Source: Brucella anthropi_A
GTDB lineage: Bacteria > Pseudomonadota > Alphaproteobacteria > Rhizobiales > Rhizobiaceae
Assembly (NCBI RefSeq): GCF_046630315.1
Contig: NZ_LQBD01000002.1
Span: forward strand, 62,001-126,000
Length of the DNA stretch: 64,000 nt
Direction of reading: 5' to 3'
Numbering within the stretch: position 1 is the first letter of the stretch; the number at the start of each line of letters is the position of its first letter. The translations under genes were made by a program, and so were the position numbers. This document shows, in pieces, positions 52,727 through 61,796 of this stretch. Below the pieces are notes generated by a model. The model worked only from the letters and a program-made list of their open reading frames with translations. It was not told the origin of the DNA and searched no databases.

Positions 52727-54232
52727 ATGAGCGGCGGTCGCAGGGGCATTCTCATGGCGGCATTGGAGCAATATGCCGGGCTGATCTTCAATTTCCTGAC
52801 GGTCGTGGTTGTCTCGCGTTTCCTCGGCCCCGCCGAAACGGGCATGGGTGTCATCGGCCTCGGCATTGCCGCCATCGTCTTTTCGCTGCGGGAATTTGCC
52901 AGCGCCGAATTTCTCATCAAGCTCGACCGTGTCGAGGACAAGGATCTCCAGACGTCGCTGACCTATCTGATGGGCGTCACGCTGCTGCTGTCGGCGGGGC
53001 TTTATGGGCTGCGCGATTTCTTCGCCGCATCCTATCGCGATCCGATGCTCGGCTTCTTTCTCGACATCACGATTGTCGCGGCCATTGTCGAAAGCCTGTC
53101 CATGCCGATCATCGCGCTGTTGCGGCGCGACATGGCCTTTGGCGTGCTTGCCCGTATCCGGACCGCCGGTTCGGGCGTCGGCGCGCTGGCCACGATCGTC
53201 GCGGCTTATATGGGGTTCGGCTATCTTTGCTTCGCGGTCGGCCTGCTTGCGGCGGCCGCGGTCACGACCGGGCTTGCCATCACGATCCATCCGTTGCGGC
53301 GCCTGCTGCGGCCGACATTCGACGGCATCGATGCGGCCTGGCGCTTCGGCATCTATCTTGGCGCGAATTCCAGCCTCGGCAAAATCAGCGAAACCTTTCC
53401 GCAGCTCATATTGGGGCGGTTCATGCCCATTTCGCAGGTCGGCATCTATAATCGCGCAGGCACCGTCAGCGGATTGCCGGACCGGGTCATCCTCTCGGCG
53501 ATCTTTGCCGTCGCATTCCCCATGCTCTCGGCGCAGGTGCGCGAAGGCGTCGACATCCGCCAGTCCTATATCCGGGCGCTGTCCTATATCAGCGTGGTCT
53601 ACTGGCCGGCGCAGGCGGTGCTGGCCTTCCTCGCCTATCCGGCCGTGCGCATCATTCTGGGCGAGGGCTGGCATGAAGCCGTCCCCATCGTCGCCATATC
53701 CTGCGTGGCGAACATGTTCTGGTGTCCGGTCCTGCTGACCTATCCGCTGTTGATGGCGCTGGGGCACAACCGGGATGCCTTCGTGTTCAGCCTGGTTTCG
53801 CGTTCGGTCGTGGCGCCCGTATTGTGTGTCGCGGCCTTCTACGGCCTGTTCGCGGTTGCGCTCAGCCAGTTCATCACCTCGCCGTTCCAGATGGTCGTTT
53901 CGATCCTCTATGTGAAAAAACATGTTTCCTTTTCACATCGCGCGCTTGTCAGCGCCTTCGCGCAGAGCGGGCTTGTGACGGCGCTGACCCTTGCCCTGCC
54001 ATTCGCCGCGCTGGCGGCCAACGGGTTTTCATTCGATTTTCCGCCGCTTCAAGGCGTCGGCATCGGGTTTCTTGCCGCGGTGAGCTGGGTTGCCGCCGTC
54101 TTCGTCACGCGGCATCCGTTCGCAGGCGAGCTGAACCACATCGTCATGACATTTGCCACCATGAGCGCGTTCAACCGCCGCATCTTCCGGCGCTGGCGCA
54201 ACGGGCTAACCTCCTCAACCCCGGCTGAATGA
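52727..54232 (+). CDS. Oligosaccharide flippase (Wzx-like)
   Basis: A 501-residue MOP-type membrane protein with 12 to 14 spans, predicted to flip the lipid-linked repeat unit to the periplasm. The N-terminal ILMAALEQYAGLIFNFLTVVV region and the central GRFMPISQVGIYNRAGTVSGLPDRV segment near residue 230 fit the RfbX/MviN-like family. It overlaps the next glycosyltransferase frame. It forms the plus-strand operon start after the divergent control region. Confidence 0.9.
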   Translation: MSGGRRGILMAALEQYAGLIFNFLTVVVVSRFLGPAETGMGVIGLGIAAIVFSLREFASAEFLIKLDRVEDKDLQTSLTYLMGVTLLLSAGLYGLRDFFAASYRDPMLGFFLDITIVAAIVESLSMPIIALLRRDMAFGVLARIRTAGSGVGALATIVAAYMGFGYLCFAVGLLAAAAVTTGLAITIHPLRRLLRPTFDGIDAAWRFGIYLGANSSLGKISETFPQLILGRFMPISQVGIYNRAGTVSGLPDRVILSAIFAVAFPMLSAQVREGVDIRQSYIRALSYISVVYWPAQAVLAFLAYPAVRIILGEGWHEAVPIVAISCVANMFWCPVLLTYPLLMALGHNRDAFVFSLVSRSVVAPVLCVAAFYGLFAVALSQFITSPFQMVVSILYVKKHVSFSHRALVSAFAQSGLVTALTLALPFAALAANGFSFDFPPLQGVGIGFLAAVSWVAAVFVTRHPFAGELNHIVMTFATMSAFNRRIFRRWRNGLTSSTPAE

Positions 54233-54255
54233 GCGGCCACCGCGAGGGAATGCGC

Positions 54256-55206
54256 ATGCACACTGTCGATATCGCCATCCCCAATTACAATTACGGGCAT
54301 TATCTGCGCGCCTGCGTCGAGAGCGTCTTGTCGCAGCGCGGGGTGCATGTGCGCGTGCTGATCATCGACAATGCATCGACCGATGACAGCGTCGAGGTGG
54401 CGAAGAGCCTTGCGGCGAGCGATGGCCGTGTCGAACTGCTGCTTCGCCGGAAGAATATGGGCCCCCATGCTTCGTTCAACGAAAGCATAGACTGGGCCAA
54501 CTCCGAATATTTCCTGATCCTGTGTTCGGATGATCTTTTGGCCGCAGATGCGTTGGAGAGGGCGGCAGGCGTGCTTTCGCAACATGCGGACGTGCATTTG
54601 GCGCATGGCGCGACAGGCCAGATAAGGGCGGGCGACACGATCCCCTTGCCGACCGTCGCCCCGCCTGAATCCGGCCGGTGGCGCATACGGTCGGGGGAGG
54701 AGTTCATCGCATTTGCCTGTCGGCACGCATTCAATCCGGTTGCCGGCCCGAGCGCGGTTGTGAGGACTGCGATCCAGAAGCAGGCTGGATATTACCGCGC
54801 CTCGCTTTCCCACACGGACGATCTGGAAATGTGGCTGCGCATCGCCATGCGCGGGGCTGTCGCCTCGACTGACCAGATCCAGGCCTTTGCGCGCTCGCAT
54901 CCCCGGAACCAGTCGGCGGCGGTGAATGGCATCCTGAACTGGAACCGCGAATTCGAGGCCGGCTTCCGGTCCTTTTTCGATCATGAGGGGGCGAGCCTGC
55001 CGCACCGGCGCCGATGGTTCGCCATGGCACAGGATTGCCTGGCCAAACGCGCCTACTGGTCCGCGATAACAAATCTGGCGCGCAGGCCGAAAGTCGCCGG
55101 TCCGCTGATGGCGTTCGCGCTGAAGCGGGAGCCTTTGCTGACGGTCTTGCCGCCTTTCGACTATCTGCTGAAACGGTCGGCCTGGCGAAGCCTGCGCGGC
55201 GGCTGA
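54256..55206 (+). CDS. Glycosyltransferase family 2
   Basis: A 316-residue GT-A enzyme. DIAIPNYNYGHYLRACVESVL opens the domain, DNASTDDSVE is near residue 37 and the DD pair in CSDDLLAAD near 88 coordinates metal. I prefer the ATG at 54256, where GAGGGA lies six bases upstream, over the ATG at 54229 that overlaps the flippase stop; both are in frame. It ends 46 bases inside the convergent pyruvyl transferase gene. The sugar is unknown. Confidence 0.87.
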   Translation: MHTVDIAIPNYNYGHYLRACVESVLSQRGVHVRVLIIDNASTDDSVEVAKSLAASDGRVELLLRRKNMGPHASFNESIDWANSEYFLILCSDDLLAADALERAAGVLSQHADVHLAHGATGQIRAGDTIPLPTVAPPESGRWRIRSGEEFIAFACRHAFNPVAGPSAVVRTAIQKQAGYYRASLSHTDDLEMWLRIAMRGAVASTDQIQAFARSHPRNQSAAVNGILNWNREFEAGFRSFFDHEGASLPHRRRWFAMAQDCLAKRAYWSAITNLARRPKVAGPLMAFALKREPLLTVLPPFDYLLKRSAWRSLRGG

Positions 55207-56411
55207 ACTGCGGGATCGGCTGCTTTCCGGGCCGTTTCGAGAAAATTGGCGCACAGAATTTCTTCCTGTGCCGCCAGCCGGCTGCGATAACGCTCCACGC
55301 CGGCTTCCACTTGCCGGGTCAATACCGCGCGTTGCTCGAAGGCAAGGTGGATCTGGGAGAGGACTGTTTCGGGGTCGAAACGATCGATCCGGTGGCAGAA
55401 TGCCGCCAGTCCTACATCGTACAGCAAGGCATCGTTCTTGGCGGCATAAGCCAGCGAAATCACCGGGCGCCCCATGGCAAGGGCACAGACCACATTATGG
55501 TAGCGGCTGGCGACAACGATGTCCGTTTGCGCGATCTGCCGCATGAGGTCGTGCAGGGATGCGCAGGGCTCGAACATCACCTTGTCCGCTTGCGCGGGGG
55601 GAAGCGCTGCCAGCATGTCTTGCACGGCCTGCCTGTCGCACATATCGCCGATCAGCAGCCGGACGTTTCGCTCTTCATCAAGCAGTCTTCCTGCAAGCGC
55701 CGCCATCCTGGCGATGTAATCCCTGTAGATGGCATCGCCATCCTTTCCGTTCTTTTTCCATCCGCGATAGAGCATCACGCCGATGCCGACGCATGGATCG
55801 GGACGGGTCCGGCTTTCATCGGCAGCCGTCGGCAATGCGAAGGCGATGTCCGCGCTGACGAAATCCTGAACGGGGTCGACGCCAAGCTGTTTCATGAAGT
55901 CATGGGAAATCTGGTCCCGATAGGTGCGGATTGCCGCCAGCATGGATGCCCGGCGCATGAAGAACCTGCTCAACGGATGATCGATGGGACCGGCTCCGAT
56001 CGACACAAAAATCATGCGTGTGCCGGCAAGTCTGGCCGCAACAGACCACCGCAGCACCGTGAAAGGCCAGCCAAAGGGGTTCTCGTTGAAATCGTCCAAT
56101 ATGCCTGTGCCGGGCACGATAAGAAGATCAAGCTGCGAAACAAGCAGAAGCGCGTGGCAGAAACCGGCGATCCGGCGCGGAACATGCAGCAGCACCCTGT
56201 TGATTGCCCGTAGCAGCGGGCTGGATGAATAGGGTTGCGAGACCGGATGGGCCGGAAGGTCGAATTTCTGCGCAACAATGTCGGGCCGGGAGCAGATGCA
56301 GACAGGCTGTTCGTCGGGGTTGCTGCGTTTCAAGAGCTGCAACATGGCCTCCAGCGAACCGTCATTGCCGGTATTGCCGGAACCGAATTGCCCGAAAAGT
56401 CCTATTCTCAT
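55161..56411 (-). CDS. Polysaccharide pyruvyl transferase family protein (WcaK/CsaB-like)
   Basis: A 416-residue protein of the pyruvyl transferase family, predicted to place pyruvate ketals on a sugar and so make the polymer acidic. The N-terminal GLFGQFGSGNTGNDGSLEAML and the C-terminal ASRYHNVVCALAMGRPVISLAY with a conserved His/Arg are typical. I start at 56411 (MRIGLFGQF), preceded by GGAGA. It is on the opposite strand to its neighbours, forming a single-gene unit. Confidence 0.87.
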   Translation of the reverse strand: MRIGLFGQFGSGNTGNDGSLEAMLQLLKRSNPDEQPVCICSRPDIVAQKFDLPAHPVSQPYSSSPLLRAINRVLLHVPRRIAGFCHALLLVSQLDLLIVPGTGILDDFNENPFGWPFTVLRWSVAARLAGTRMIFVSIGAGPIDHPLSRFFMRRASMLAAIRTYRDQISHDFMKQLGVDPVQDFVSADIAFALPTAADESRTRPDPCVGIGVMLYRGWKKNGKDGDAIYRDYIARMAALAGRLLDEERNVRLLIGDMCDRQAVQDMLAALPPAQADKVMFEPCASLHDLMRQIAQTDIVVASRYHNVVCALAMGRPVISLAYAAKNDALLYDVGLAAFCHRIDRFDPETVLSQIHLAFEQRAVLTRQVEAGVERYRSRLAAQEEILCANFLETARKAADPAVQPPRRLRQADRFSR

Positions 56412-56691
56412 GCGCGTTTCTCCGGCTGCGGCGCGATGCGAATTTCGAACCCGCCGCATTTGAGGCTAAGGCCAGACGGGGCTGCGGGAAAACTGGCAGA
56501 AGGGTGAAACCCATCCTCTATTGTAGGAGGGTGTGTACCCCTCATGGCCGTCATGCGCGGCAGGGCAATTTCGATACACTGCGAGGCGGTATATCCATTG
56601 CCCCCCGATATACCGGAACAAGGCTTCGAGGGCGTTGTTCCCTCGAAGTCTTGTCTCCCTTGAAATGTTCCTCTGACGACAGGTTGCGGCC
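56412..56691. other. Divergent gap between pyruvyl transferase and GT4 genes
   Basis: A 280-base stretch without a supported gene. It should hold promoters for both directions. I see no other clear structure. Confidence 0.4.
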
Positions 56692-57924
56692 ATGAAATGC
56701 GCTTACTTCGTCCGTCCCCACATTGGCGGCACCTATTCGGTCTTCACCCGCCTGCGCTCCTCGCTTGGCCAGTCGGGCGTAGAGCTTCGCTGGCTTGCTG
56801 CCGGTGCTGCCGGTGATACGATCGCCGTGCCCGCGGGGCAGGGGCTTGAGGATGCGCTGCGCAAGGGCGATGCCATAGACCGCCTCGGCCTGCTGGATGA
56901 GGAAACCCGCGCCAGGCGAATGATCGCCTTCCTGCGGGAAAACCGTTTCGACGCCGTCTTCGTCAATGTCCTTTCGCACCGCTTCGAAACCAATCTGGTG
57001 CGCTATCTGCCCGCCGACATCCTGCGCATCATGATCGTGCACAACATCACGCCCGGCACCTATGCGGCGGCACGGGCGATCCGCGATCATGTTCATGCCA
57101 CGGTCGGCGTCTCGAAGCGCTGCCACGACGATCTGGTGCGGCAATATGGTTTCGATGCGGCGCGCACGCTGGTCATTCCGCATGGGCTGAACCGGGGCAT
57201 ATATCTGTCGCGCGATGGTGCTGGGCCGGATGCGCGCCGCCCGCTGCGGCTGCTTTATCTGGGGCGTGTGGAAGACAATTCGAAGGGTGTTTTCTGGCTG
57301 CCGGATATACTGCGCGAACTCGATTGCCCCTATCGTCTGACGGTCGCGGGCGACGGTCCCGACCTGGCGGAGCTGCGCCATCGGCTTGCGCCCTTTGGCG
57401 ACAAGGTCAGCTTCAGCGGCTGGGTTGCGCCTTCCGATGTGCCCTGGCTGGTGAGCCAGCATGACATCATGCTCATGCCGTCGCGCTTTGAAGGCTTTGG
57501 CCTGACGCTGATCGAGGCGATGAGCCAGGGATGCCCGGCGGTCGTGTCGAAGATCGCCGGTGTGACCGACACCATCGTCACCGATGGCGAGGACGGGCTT
57601 TTGTTTCCCGTCGGCGATTTCCGTCAGGCGGCGCGTCATATCGGCCGGCTTGCAAGCGACCGCGACCTGCTGGCGGGCATGGCAGGTGCCGCCCGGCAAA
57701 AGGTCGCGACGGTTTTCGACAATGATACCGCCGGGCGGGCCTATGCGGGCCTGCTCGACCATCTGGCGAAAAACCGCCCCGCAATCGCGCCGCCGCTGGC
57801 GCTTTCGCAATGGTCGATGCCGAACGCGCTTCATTCCAGCCTGCGCAGCCGCCTGCCCAAGCCGGTGAAGAACTGGCTGCGCCAGATGCGCGAGCGCCTG
57901 CATACGAGATTGTCCGCAGCGTGA
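56692..57924 (+). CDS. Glycosyltransferase family 4
   Basis: A 410-residue GT4 enzyme. MKCAYFVRPHIGGTYSVFTRLR opens the acceptor-side domain, and MPSRFEGFGLTLIEAMSQGCPAVV near residue 262 is the donor-binding motif. YLGRVEDNSKGVFWLPDIL near 190 starts the second domain. It is followed after 25 bases by the aminotransferase gene and likely begins the transcript that runs to the DUF4910 gene. The C-terminus is basic and may be membrane-associated. Confidence 0.88.
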   Translation: MKCAYFVRPHIGGTYSVFTRLRSSLGQSGVELRWLAAGAAGDTIAVPAGQGLEDALRKGDAIDRLGLLDEETRARRMIAFLRENRFDAVFVNVLSHRFETNLVRYLPADILRIMIVHNITPGTYAAARAIRDHVHATVGVSKRCHDDLVRQYGFDAARTLVIPHGLNRGIYLSRDGAGPDARRPLRLLYLGRVEDNSKGVFWLPDILRELDCPYRLTVAGDGPDLAELRHRLAPFGDKVSFSGWVAPSDVPWLVSQHDIMLMPSRFEGFGLTLIEAMSQGCPAVVSKIAGVTDTIVTDGEDGLLFPVGDFRQAARHIGRLASDRDLLAGMAGAARQKVATVFDNDTAGRAYAGLLDHLAKNRPAIAPPLALSQWSMPNALHSSLRSRLPKPVKNWLRQMRERLHTRLSAA

Positions 57925-57949
57925 CCCGTGAACAGAAAGGAGAAGGGGC

Positions 57950-59305
57950 ATGAATCTTTTCACATCGCAGTTCCGCAATTCCCAATTGCTCGCCACCAAG
58001 GCGCATGCGCTTATTCCGGGCGGCTGTCACACCTATGCCAAGGGCGACGACCAATATCCGGTTCTGGCCCCCGGCTTCATCCAGCGCGGTTCCGGCTCGC
58101 ATGTCTTCGATGTCGACGGCCATGAATATATCGAATATGGCATGGGCAATCGCGCCGTCGGCCTCGGCCATGCCTATCCGCCGGTGGTGCGCGCCGTGCG
58201 CGACGCCTTGCAGGACGGATGCAATTTCACGCGCCCCGGCGCCATCGAGGTCGAATGCGCGGAAAGCTTTCTGGAGCTGATCGACGGCGCGGAAATGGTG
58301 AAGTTCTGCAAGGATGGTTCGGATGCGACTTCCGGCGCGGTAAGGCTTGCGCGCGCCTATACGGGACGCGACATGGTTGCCTGCTGCGCCGATCATCCGT
58401 TCTTTTCCACCGATGACTGGTTCATCGGTACGACAAGGATGAATGCGGGCATTCCGGCATCGGTTTCGGCTTTGACGGCAACGTTCCGTTATAACGATAT
58501 TGCGAGCGTGGAAGCCCTGTTCGAGGATTATCCGGGGCGTGTCGCGGCCATCATTCTCGAACCCGCGCGCGCCGATGAGCCGCAGAATGGATTTTTGCAG
58601 GAAGCAAGGCGCATCGCCCATGAAAACGGGGCCCTGTTCATTCTGGACGAGATGATTACCGGCTTTCGCTGGCATATGCGCGGGGCGCAGAAGCTCTATG
58701 GTATCGAGCCTGATCTTTCCTGTTTCGGCAAGGCGCTGGGCAACGGCTTTGCGATCTCGGCGCTCGCCGGCAAGGCGGAATATATGCAGCTTGGCGGTCT
58801 GACCCAGACCGACCATCCGCGCGTGTTCCTGCTTTCCACCACCCATGGCGCGGAAACCCATGCCATGGCGGCGGCGATTGCCACGATGACGATCTATCGC
58901 GATGAGCCGGTGATTGAAAGGCTCCATGAGCAGGGCGCCAAACTGGCCGATGGCGTGAATGCGGCGATTGCCGGCCATGGCCTGCAAAACCATGTTCGGC
59001 TGTCCGGGCGTCCATGCTGCCTTGCCTATGGCACGCTCGACGAGAAAGGCCAGCCCTCGCAGGCATTTCGCACGCTGTTGCTTCAGGAGACGATCCGGCG
59101 CGGCGTGCTGATGCCGTCGCTAGTGGTGAGCTATACCCACAGCGACACCGACATTGCGCGCACGGTGGATGCAATCGACGGTGCGCTCGACATTTATGTC
59201 CGGGCGCTGAACGACGGCGTGACGTCCTATCTGACGGGGCGACCTTCGCAGGTGGTCTATCGCCGCTTCAACGAAGCGCCGGCCTATCCGCCGACGATGC
59301 GATGA
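57950..59305 (+). CDS. Class III PLP aminotransferase (glutamate-1-semialdehyde aminomutase-like)
   Basis: A 451-residue PLP enzyme of the HemL-like group. The PLP Lys is in CFGKALGNGFAI near residue 260 and the ring-nitrogen Asp in LDEMITGFR near 237. FCKDGSDATSGAVRLARAYTG near 120 binds the phosphate. It is unlikely to be the haem enzyme because it sits in a polysaccharide operon and is longer than HemL at both ends. A keto-sugar or a small amino compound is the probable substrate. GGAGAAGGGG precedes the ATG; it overlaps the next gene by four bases. Confidence 0.85.
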   Translation: MNLFTSQFRNSQLLATKAHALIPGGCHTYAKGDDQYPVLAPGFIQRGSGSHVFDVDGHEYIEYGMGNRAVGLGHAYPPVVRAVRDALQDGCNFTRPGAIEVECAESFLELIDGAEMVKFCKDGSDATSGAVRLARAYTGRDMVACCADHPFFSTDDWFIGTTRMNAGIPASVSALTATFRYNDIASVEALFEDYPGRVAAIILEPARADEPQNGFLQEARRIAHENGALFILDEMITGFRWHMRGAQKLYGIEPDLSCFGKALGNGFAISALAGKAEYMQLGGLTQTDHPRVFLLSTTHGAETHAMAAAIATMTIYRDEPVIERLHEQGAKLADGVNAAIAGHGLQNHVRLSGRPCCLAYGTLDEKGQPSQAFRTLLLQETIRRGVLMPSLVVSYTHSDTDIARTVDAIDGALDIYVRALNDGVTSYLTGRPSQVVYRRFNEAPAYPPTMR

Positions 59306-60615
59306 AGCGCCTTGCCGCAGCCCTGATCGCCGCGACCCTGCTGTCGATGGCGGCAGGGGCCTCCCATGCGGCTGACCTGTTTGCGATCAGGATTGGGCAA
59401 GACCGGCGCATATTCGAGGATGCAACGGGCAAGCCTTTTTTGTTGCAGGGCGACACTGCCTGGTCGCTGATCGCCGAACTGAAACGCGAGGATGCCGAGA
59501 TCTATTTGCAGGATCGAAGGAAGCGCGGTTTCAATGCCATTCTGGTCAATCTCATTGAACATCGGTTCTCCAGCCATCCGCCTGCCAATGCCTATGGCGA
59601 GAGGCCTTTCCGGGGTGATGCCTTCGGTGAACTCAATCCGAAATATTTCGATCATGCCGCCTGGGTGATCGGTCGGGCGCAACAACTTGGTTTCGTCGTC
59701 TTTCTGGCGCCCGCCTATCTCGGGGTAAGCGGCGGCGATCAGGGCTGGTTTCGGAATATCGAGGCCGCAGGGCCGGAAAAAATGCGCCTCTACGGCGAGA
59801 GAGTGGCCGAACGCTTTCGGCAATATTCCAATATTGTCTGGGTCTTGGGTGGGGATTTCAATACGCCGGACAAGAGGCTGGTTTCCAGCATGGCCGAGGG
59901 GATCATGAAGGCCAGTCCGTCCTCGCTGAAGACGGTCCATCCCGGCCCCGAGACGAATACCGCCGGGATATGGGGCAAGGAGCGCTGGTTCTCCTTCGAC
60001 ACGCTCTACAGCTACGAGGATATCCATGCCGGAATGATTGCGCGCACGGCGGAAACTGCCATGCCGGTCATTCTGCTGGAAACATTCTACGAGAAGGAAC
60101 GGGGAACGACACCGCAAACCATCCGCCGAAATGCCTATGGTGCCTTGCTTGCGGGCGCTGCCGGGCAGTTTTTCGGCAATAATCCCGTCTGGCATTTCGG
60201 CAGTTCCGGCCTGTTTGCCTATGAAGGCACCTGGCGCGATGCGCTGGACAGTCCCGGTGCGCGGTCGATGACGGTGTTGAAGCGGCTCTTCGACAGGCTG
60301 CCATGGCCGCAACTGCTTCCCGATCGCGAAGGACGCATTGCCGTGAACCCGGAAAGCCATGCCGCATCTTTGCCGGACGGCACGCTGTCGGTGATCTATG
60401 GCGATGCGGATGGTTTCGCGGTGCGGAAGGATGTTGTCGGGAAGGCCGTCTGGTTCGATCCGGTTTCCGGCACATTTGCGGATGCGGGCGCGCCCCGGTT
60501 CGAGGGAACGATTGCGACCTTCAAGCCGAAGCGGGCGCAAAATGCCGGTGGCGGAACCGACCGGCTTTTGCTGATCGGCAGCGCGGCGCGCCTGCACGCC
60601 ATCCTAAAGGAGTAG
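59302..60615 (+). CDS. Secreted DUF4038 (apiosidase-like) glycoside-hydrolase family protein
   Basis: A 437-residue exported protein with a signal peptide (MKRLAAALIAATLLS, cut near SHA-AD). The mature part starts with a DUF4038-type barrel: GKPFLLQGDTAWSLIAELKRED near residue 40, NAILVNLIEHRFSSHPP near 75 and IVWVLGGDFNTPD near 180, which offer acidic catalytic candidates. Relatives include apiosidases of family GH140. It probably trims the polysaccharide in the periplasm or outside. It is translationally coupled to the aminotransferase (ATGA overlap). The longer frame upstream is ignored. Confidence 0.82.
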   Translation: MKRLAAALIAATLLSMAAGASHAADLFAIRIGQDRRIFEDATGKPFLLQGDTAWSLIAELKREDAEIYLQDRRKRGFNAILVNLIEHRFSSHPPANAYGERPFRGDAFGELNPKYFDHAAWVIGRAQQLGFVVFLAPAYLGVSGGDQGWFRNIEAAGPEKMRLYGERVAERFRQYSNIVWVLGGDFNTPDKRLVSSMAEGIMKASPSSLKTVHPGPETNTAGIWGKERWFSFDTLYSYEDIHAGMIARTAETAMPVILLETFYEKERGTTPQTIRRNAYGALLAGAAGQFFGNNPVWHFGSSGLFAYEGTWRDALDSPGARSMTVLKRLFDRLPWPQLLPDREGRIAVNPESHAASLPDGTLSVIYGDADGFAVRKDVVGKAVWFDPVSGTFADAGAPRFEGTIATFKPKRAQNAGGGTDRLLLIGSAARLHAILKE

Positions 60616-60734
60616 CCGATACGCCCTTTCATGCCTTTCATAAACGCTTGTCCGAACCGGGCATGCCTTCGGTCAAGTCGCGGCTCCCGTTCTCGCTGGC
60701 TAACATGTGTTTATCACGGTGCGAGGAGTCGGAC

Positions 60735-61796
60735 ATGAAAGTACTGGTCACGGGCAATCAGGGCTATATCGGGTCGGTCATGGTGCCGGTCCTCATCGAT
60801 GCGGGGCATGACGTGTCCGGCTATGACATCGGCCTTTATGAACATTGTCATTTTGAAGAAGGCGGCGCGGTCACGACTGTGCCGACCATCCGCAAGGATG
60901 TGCGCGATGTGTCGCCGCGCGATCTGGAAGGGTTCGATGCGGTCATTCATCTTGCCGCGCTTTCCAATGATCCGCTGGGCAATCTCAATGAGGAACTGAC
61001 CTACGACATCAATCACCGGGCGAGCGTCGCCATGGCGAAGGCCGCGAAACAGGCCGGTGTCGGGCGTTTTCTGTTTGCTTCGTCCTGTAGCAATTACGGT
61101 ATCAGCGATGCCGATCTGATCGATGAGACCGGCGAACTGAAGCCGGTCACGGCCTATGGCCGCTCCAAGGTGCGGGCGGAGCAGGACATTCGCGAATTGG
61201 CGGATGCAGGCTTCTGCCCCGTCTATCTGCGGCCTGCCACGGCTTATGGCGTTTCGCCGTTCCTGCGCTTCGATATCGTGCTCAACAATCTGGTTGCCTG
61301 GGCGGTGACGAAAGGGCTCATCTATCTCAAGTCGGATGGTACGCCCTGGCGCCCCATCGTCCATATCCGCGATATTTCCCGCGCCTTCATGGCCGCCATG
61401 GAAGCCCCGCGCGAAAAAGTCTGGAACGAAGCCTTCAATGTCGGCTCGACGGAGCACAATTACCGCATCCGGGATATTGCGGGCATCGTGGCCGACAATG
61501 TTCCCGATTGCCGCATCGACTATGCGGATGATGCCGGGCCGGATACGCGCTCCTACCGCGTCAGTTTTGAAAAGCTGGCGCGGGTGCTGCCGCAAGCCAA
61601 ACCGCAATGGGATGCCGTTGCCGGTGCGCGCGAACTCCTTGCCGCCTATAGCCGCTCGACGCTGACGCTGGAGGAATTCGAGGGGCCGCGCTTCCAGCGC
61701 ATCGCCCATATCCGCAAGCTGATTGCGGAAGGCGCGCTGGATGCCGATCTGCGGCGTGTCGAGGAACAGCCGCAACCGCTGCGGGCGACGGCGTGA
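60735..61796 (+). CDS. NAD-dependent nucleotide-sugar epimerase/dehydratase
   Basis: A 353-residue extended SDR. MKVLVTGNQGYIGSVMVPVL binds NAD, the Ser is in FASSCSNYG near residue 115 and the catalytic pair is YGRSK near 138. The lack of typical GalE or RmlB signature leaves the sugar substrate open. The ATG at 60735 has GAGGAG eight bases upstream; 119 bases separate it from the DUF4038 stop. It overlaps the following gene by a few bases (GTGATG). Confidence 0.87.
   Translation: MKVLVTGNQGYIGSVMVPVLIDAGHDVSGYDIGLYEHCHFEEGGAVTTVPTIRKDVRDVSPRDLEGFDAVIHLAALSNDPLGNLNEELTYDINHRASVAMAKAAKQAGVGRFLFASSCSNYGISDADLIDETGELKPVTAYGRSKVRAEQDIRELADAGFCPVYLRPATAYGVSPFLRFDIVLNNLVAWAVTKGLIYLKSDGTPWRPIVHIRDISRAFMAAMEAPREKVWNEAFNVGSTEHNYRIRDIAGIVADNVPDCRIDYADDAGPDTRSYRVSFEKLARVLPQAKPQWDAVAGARELLAAYSRSTLTLEEFEGPRFQRIAHIRKLIAEGALDADLRRVEEQPQPLRATA

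Noticed and set aside
57578..58993. A 471-codon minus-strand ORF
   Set aside because: It is antisense to the aminotransferase gene and shows no domain.
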